Shown: positions 12,603 through 14,546 of the stretch, piece after piece
Position numbering within the stretch: the first letter of the stretch is position 1
Layout of the letters: each line of letters begins with the position of its first letter
Assembly: GCA_031379365.1 (NCBI GenBank)
Contig: JANNFB010000044.1
Span: 1-14,546, forward strand
Direction: 5' to 3'
Origin: CADEEN01 sp031379365
GTDB taxonomy: Bacteria > Pseudomonadota > Gammaproteobacteria > Burkholderiales > Burkholderiaceae_C
DNA length: 14,546 nucleotides
Translations under genes and position numbers: made by a program
The notes under the pieces: model-generated
Seen by the model: only the letters and a program-made list of their open reading frames with translations
What the model was told of the DNA's origin: nothing
Database searches by the model: none

Positions 12603-13508
12603 TCACTTCACCCAGGCGGGGAAGTAGCCCAACCCGTCCTGCACCGCGCTGTCGTGTGCGGGAACAACCACCAAGGCCGGCGCGGCTTGCATCAGCGCTC
12701 TGACCTTCTCAAGAGTGCTCTGCGTCTGGTGCGCGTCGCCATCGACAAGCTTGCCCGCCACCCAGAACTTCGGTTTGCCCTGCTGCAGGGCGGACACGGT
12801 CCACGCCACATCGCCGATGAAGAAATACACCTTTCCCGAATCCACGGTGACAAAAAGGCCCAGCGATCCCGGTGTGTGTCCGGGCATCGGCACCAGCACG
12901 ACCTTGCCGTCCTGGTAAAGGTCCAGACTTTCAGGGTAGCCCTTGAACGGGACGGGCTGGAATGCCAAGGTCTCCCACTGAGTGGAGGCCGCACTGATCT
13001 GGGACTCCCAGGTGCCGCCGGGCCCTGTACTCGGCTTGCGCAGCAGTGCCAACTCTGCCGCGGCGACGCCCACTCGCGCTTCCGGAAAGTCCAGCACGCC
13101 GCCGGCATGGTCCCAGTGGCTGTGGCTCAGGATCACGCGCTGAAGAGGGGGCATGCCCGCCTTGTCCAGTTGGGCGCGCGCACTGACCACGGGCTTGTCG
13201 TACTTGAAGAAGGGCCGCCACCAGATGGGCATGCCCTGTTGGTACTGAGCATCTATCTGCGTGCCCATGCCGGTGTCGAACAGCAGGTAGTCGTTGTGGT
13301 GCTTAATGAGGAATGCCGAGAAATTGGAATTCACCTGCTGGGTGATGCTGCCACCTGGCACCAGCAACGCCTGCGCCACCGCTACCTGCGATGTCTTGAT
13401 GATGGCAAAGCCCACGTCCGGCATGGCGCTGGACTGGGGTACAGCAGTCTGGGCGTGCACAGTGGCCGTCAAGAAGATCGTCAACAGGAGCGTGAGAGAG
13501 CGAAACAT
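12603..13508 (-). CDS. Exported metallo-beta-lactamase-fold hydrolase
   Basis: A 301-residue protein with a Sec signal peptide (MFRSLTLLLTIFLTATVHA, cleavage before Q20). The metal ligands of the MBL fold are complete: H129, H131, D133 and H134 in SHSHWDHAGG, H211 in MPGHTPGS, D233 in FIGDVAW and H285 in VPAHD. LLFDTGMG (75-82) and the region before the motif resemble lactonase-like MBL proteins such as N-acyl homoserine lactonases rather than classical beta-lactamases; the substrate is unproven. ATG 13508 is chosen because it begins the signal peptide exactly, although no Shine-Dalgarno sequence is present. The frame extends upstream to a TTG at 13562. It would work in the periplasm. Confidence 0.9.
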   Translation of the reverse strand: MFRSLTLLLTIFLTATVHAQTAVPQSSAMPDVGFAIIKTSQVAVAQALLVPGGSITQQVNSNFSAFLIKHHNDYLLFDTGMGTQIDAQYQQGMPIWWRPFFKYDKPVVSARAQLDKAGMPPLQRVILSHSHWDHAGGVLDFPEARVGVAAAELALLRKPSTGPGGTWESQISAASTQWETLAFQPVPFKGYPESLDLYQDGKVVLVPMPGHTPGSLGLFVTVDSGKVYFFIGDVAWTVSALQQGKPKFWVAGKLVDGDAHQTQSTLEKVRALMQAAPALVVVPAHDSAVQDGLGYFPAWVK

Positions 13509-13615
13509 GAGTTGGTCCAATGAAGTGGAGAAATCGAGCGTGAAGCTTGGTCGGTGCTCCAATCAAGACCCGCGCGCCCCGCGACGTCCAGCGGTTCTTC
13601 CACGGCTACTGAGGC

Positions 13616-13644
13616 GCCCCGGTCGCGGTCGGTCGATCCGGGGC
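13616..13644 (-). terminator. Hairpin after the DUF2892 gene
   Basis: GCCCCGG (13616-13622) and CCGGGGC (13638-13644) are perfect 7-bp arms around 15 bases, beginning 7 bases beyond the minus-strand stop. No T-run follows. It would separate this gene from the hydrolase gene. Confidence 0.4.
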
Positions 13645-13651
13645 TTCGCGC

Positions 13652-13879
13652 TTAGATCGCGCCTCGCTGCTTGATCGGGCACGTCGACACACCAATCAAC
13701 TTGTAGCCGAGGCAGGTGCCGACCAGCGACGTGCCGATCATGTAAAGGCCAGTGAGGGCGAGCCCGACTGCGGCCATCAGGGGCGCGGGGGTGGTGAAGC
13801 TGGCTATCAACATTGCGACGGCGGTGATGGCACGGATGGTGCGGTCGGCGTTTCCGAGATTCGGGTTGAGGGAAAACAT
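13652..13879 (-). CDS. DUF2892-family inner membrane protein
   Basis: A 75-residue membrane protein. It starts at the ATG behind AGGAG (7 bases of spacing). The N-terminal NLGNADRTIRAI is the conserved N-x-DR-xx-R entry of DUF2892, followed by two membrane segments (about 17-35 and 38-58) and a short tail with CLGYKLIGVSTCPIKQ. The two cysteines near the end (CLGY and TCP) are usual in the family and in the membrane part of YgaP-like rhodanese proteins, which suggests a sulfur-related role, but no rhodanese domain is present here. It is divergent from the LysR gene at the window end, which is its likely regulator. Confidence 0.88.
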   Translation of the reverse strand: MFSLNPNLGNADRTIRAITAVAMLIASFTTPAPLMAAVGLALTGLYMIGTSLVGTCLGYKLIGVSTCPIKQRGAI

Positions 13880-13920
13880 GATCAGGCTCCTGAGGTGAAG
13901 TGGACGACGCCTTGATTCCG

Positions 13921-13949
13921 ACGTGTCATAAAGTTGAGTTCGCTTTTTG
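13921..13949 (-). promoter_or_regulatory. Weak candidate promoter of the DUF2892 gene
   Basis: On the minus strand GAGACA, 17 bases, then TATGAC, each matching 4 of 6 consensus positions. It lies about 40-70 bases before the start codon, in the divergent region. Confidence 0.25.
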
Positions 13950-14004
13950 TCTCTCCTGCAGCGTTCGGCGGTTCCAGCCGTGCCGGTGTCGAATCTGTTC
14001 ACGG

Positions 14005-14015
14005 GTTCATTGAAC
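14005..14015. promoter_or_regulatory. Small dyad in the LysR/DUF2892 divergent region
   Basis: GTTCA-T-TGAAC is a perfect 5-bp dyad, and another GTTCA lies at 13997-14001. A regulator site for the divergent LysR protein is possible; the motif is short and could be chance. Confidence 0.3.
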
Positions 14016-14073
14016 AACTGTCCGCGTGTCTTGAGCAGACGGCTGATGCGAATAGCTGCTATGTTCCGCGCGT

Positions 14074-14546
14074 ATGGCGGCCCTCGACGACCTCAACCTG
14101 CTACGAGCCTTCGTGCGAATTGCTGAAGCCGGCAGCATCTCGGCGGCGGCGCGCTCGCTGCACACCACGCAGCCGACGTTGAGCCGGCAACTCAAGCAGC
14201 TCGAATCTTTCCTCGACGCCCCGCTCGTACAGCGCGACTCCCACAGCATGAGTCTGACGGCGGCGGGCCAACGCCTGCTCGTGGATGCGCGGGAAATCCT
14301 CGACCACGTTCACGCCGCCACGCAGCGCGCGAACGGTGAACATATTGCGCCGCGCGGACATCTGCGCGTGGTGACGACGATTGACATGGGCCAATACCAT
14401 GTGGCCCCACTGCTGGCTCGGCTGCGTGAGCAATGCCCGCAGCTGACTGCCGAAATGCATGTGACAAATCGCCCGGTGAAGTTCGTCGAGGAAGGGTTTG
14501 ATTGCGGCGTGCTGGTCGGCGCCATTACCGACGACAGGCTCGTCGC
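14074..14546 (+). CDS. LysR-family transcriptional regulator, 3' end outside the window
   Basis: The first 157 codons of a LysR-type regulator. The DNA-binding domain is standard: LLRAFVRIAEAGSISAAARS, then TTQPTLSRQLKQLESFLDAP, and SLTAAGQRLLVDAREIL. The effector domain begins at about residue 90 (GHLRVVTTIDMGQYHVAPLL). An in-frame TAG at 14053 leaves ATG 14074 as the only conventional start, with no visible Shine-Dalgarno sequence. It reads to the end of the window without a stop. Divergence from the DUF2892 gene suggests that it controls that gene and perhaps the hydrolase behind it. Confidence 0.9.
   Translation, partial: MAALDDLNLLRAFVRIAEAGSISAAARSLHTTQPTLSRQLKQLESFLDAPLVQRDSHSMSLTAAGQRLLVDAREILDHVHAATQRANGEHIAPRGHLRVVTTIDMGQYHVAPLLARLREQCPQLTAEMHVTNRPVKFVEEGFDCGVLVGAITDDRLV

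Noticed and set aside
12654..13523. A 289-codon open frame on the plus strand across the MBL hydrolase gene
   Set aside because: The opposite strand has a complete MBL metal site and a signal peptide; this frame shows no family.
1..14546. CRISPR array, tRNA, rRNA or complete insertion sequence
   Set aside because: I saw no regularly spaced repeats, no cloverleaf-like gene, no transposase or integrase motif and no long terminal inverted repeats.

Overview
This is a GC-rich chromosomal window with short genes on both strands. Codon use, gene families (HxlR with a sterol-carrier-like tail, nitrilase, DUF4386, DUF3563, DUF2892, paired LysR genes) and gene density suggest a Betaproteobacterium of the order Burkholderiales. 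That placement is inferred from general recognition, not from a marker gene.

Left part (1-3300): a TetR-family repressor on the minus strand lies beside two consecutive type II toxin-antitoxin modules. The first is a DinJ/RelB-type antitoxin under a perfect 16-bp palindrome, followed by a YafQ-type toxin broken by an in-frame TAG and a one-base deletion. The second is an AbrB-type VapB and PIN-domain VapC pair with a TGATG overlap; the VapC reads through its usual end for about 50 residues into hairpin-bearing DNA. Next come an NTF2/SnoaL-like protein and a DUF1330 protein that is cut off after about 42 recognisable residues. About 540 bases without a convincing gene follow.

Middle part (3800-8160): on the minus strand, two exported tetratricopeptide-repeat proteins overlap by 4 bases (GTGA) and probably form an operon. 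Just upstream of them lies an orphan C-terminal piece of a 3-oxoacid CoA-transferase B subunit, a remnant of a lost catabolic operon. An HxlR-type regulator is divergent from a complete nitrilase with an intact Glu-Lys-Cys triad, and probably controls it.

Right part (8160-14546): a gene-poor stretch with a possible small membrane protein is followed by a LysR regulator divergent from an atypical SDR/NAD(P)-binding protein and a DUF4386 membrane protein. About 575 bases of hairpin-rich DNA without a clear gene come next. Then, on the minus strand, are a DUF2892 membrane protein, an exported metallo-beta-lactamase-fold hydrolase and a tiny DUF3563 protein. The window ends inside another LysR gene that is divergent from DUF2892.

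The general picture is a patchwork accessory region: small regulator-plus-enzyme pairs separated by decayed gene pieces and hairpin-rich spacers that share short sequence words. I did not find a clear new multi-gene defence or metabolic system. The best leads are the broken toxin beside an intact antitoxin and operator, the extended VapC, the coupled TPR pair, the dyad between the central LysR gene and the SDR gene, and the spacer hairpin family.
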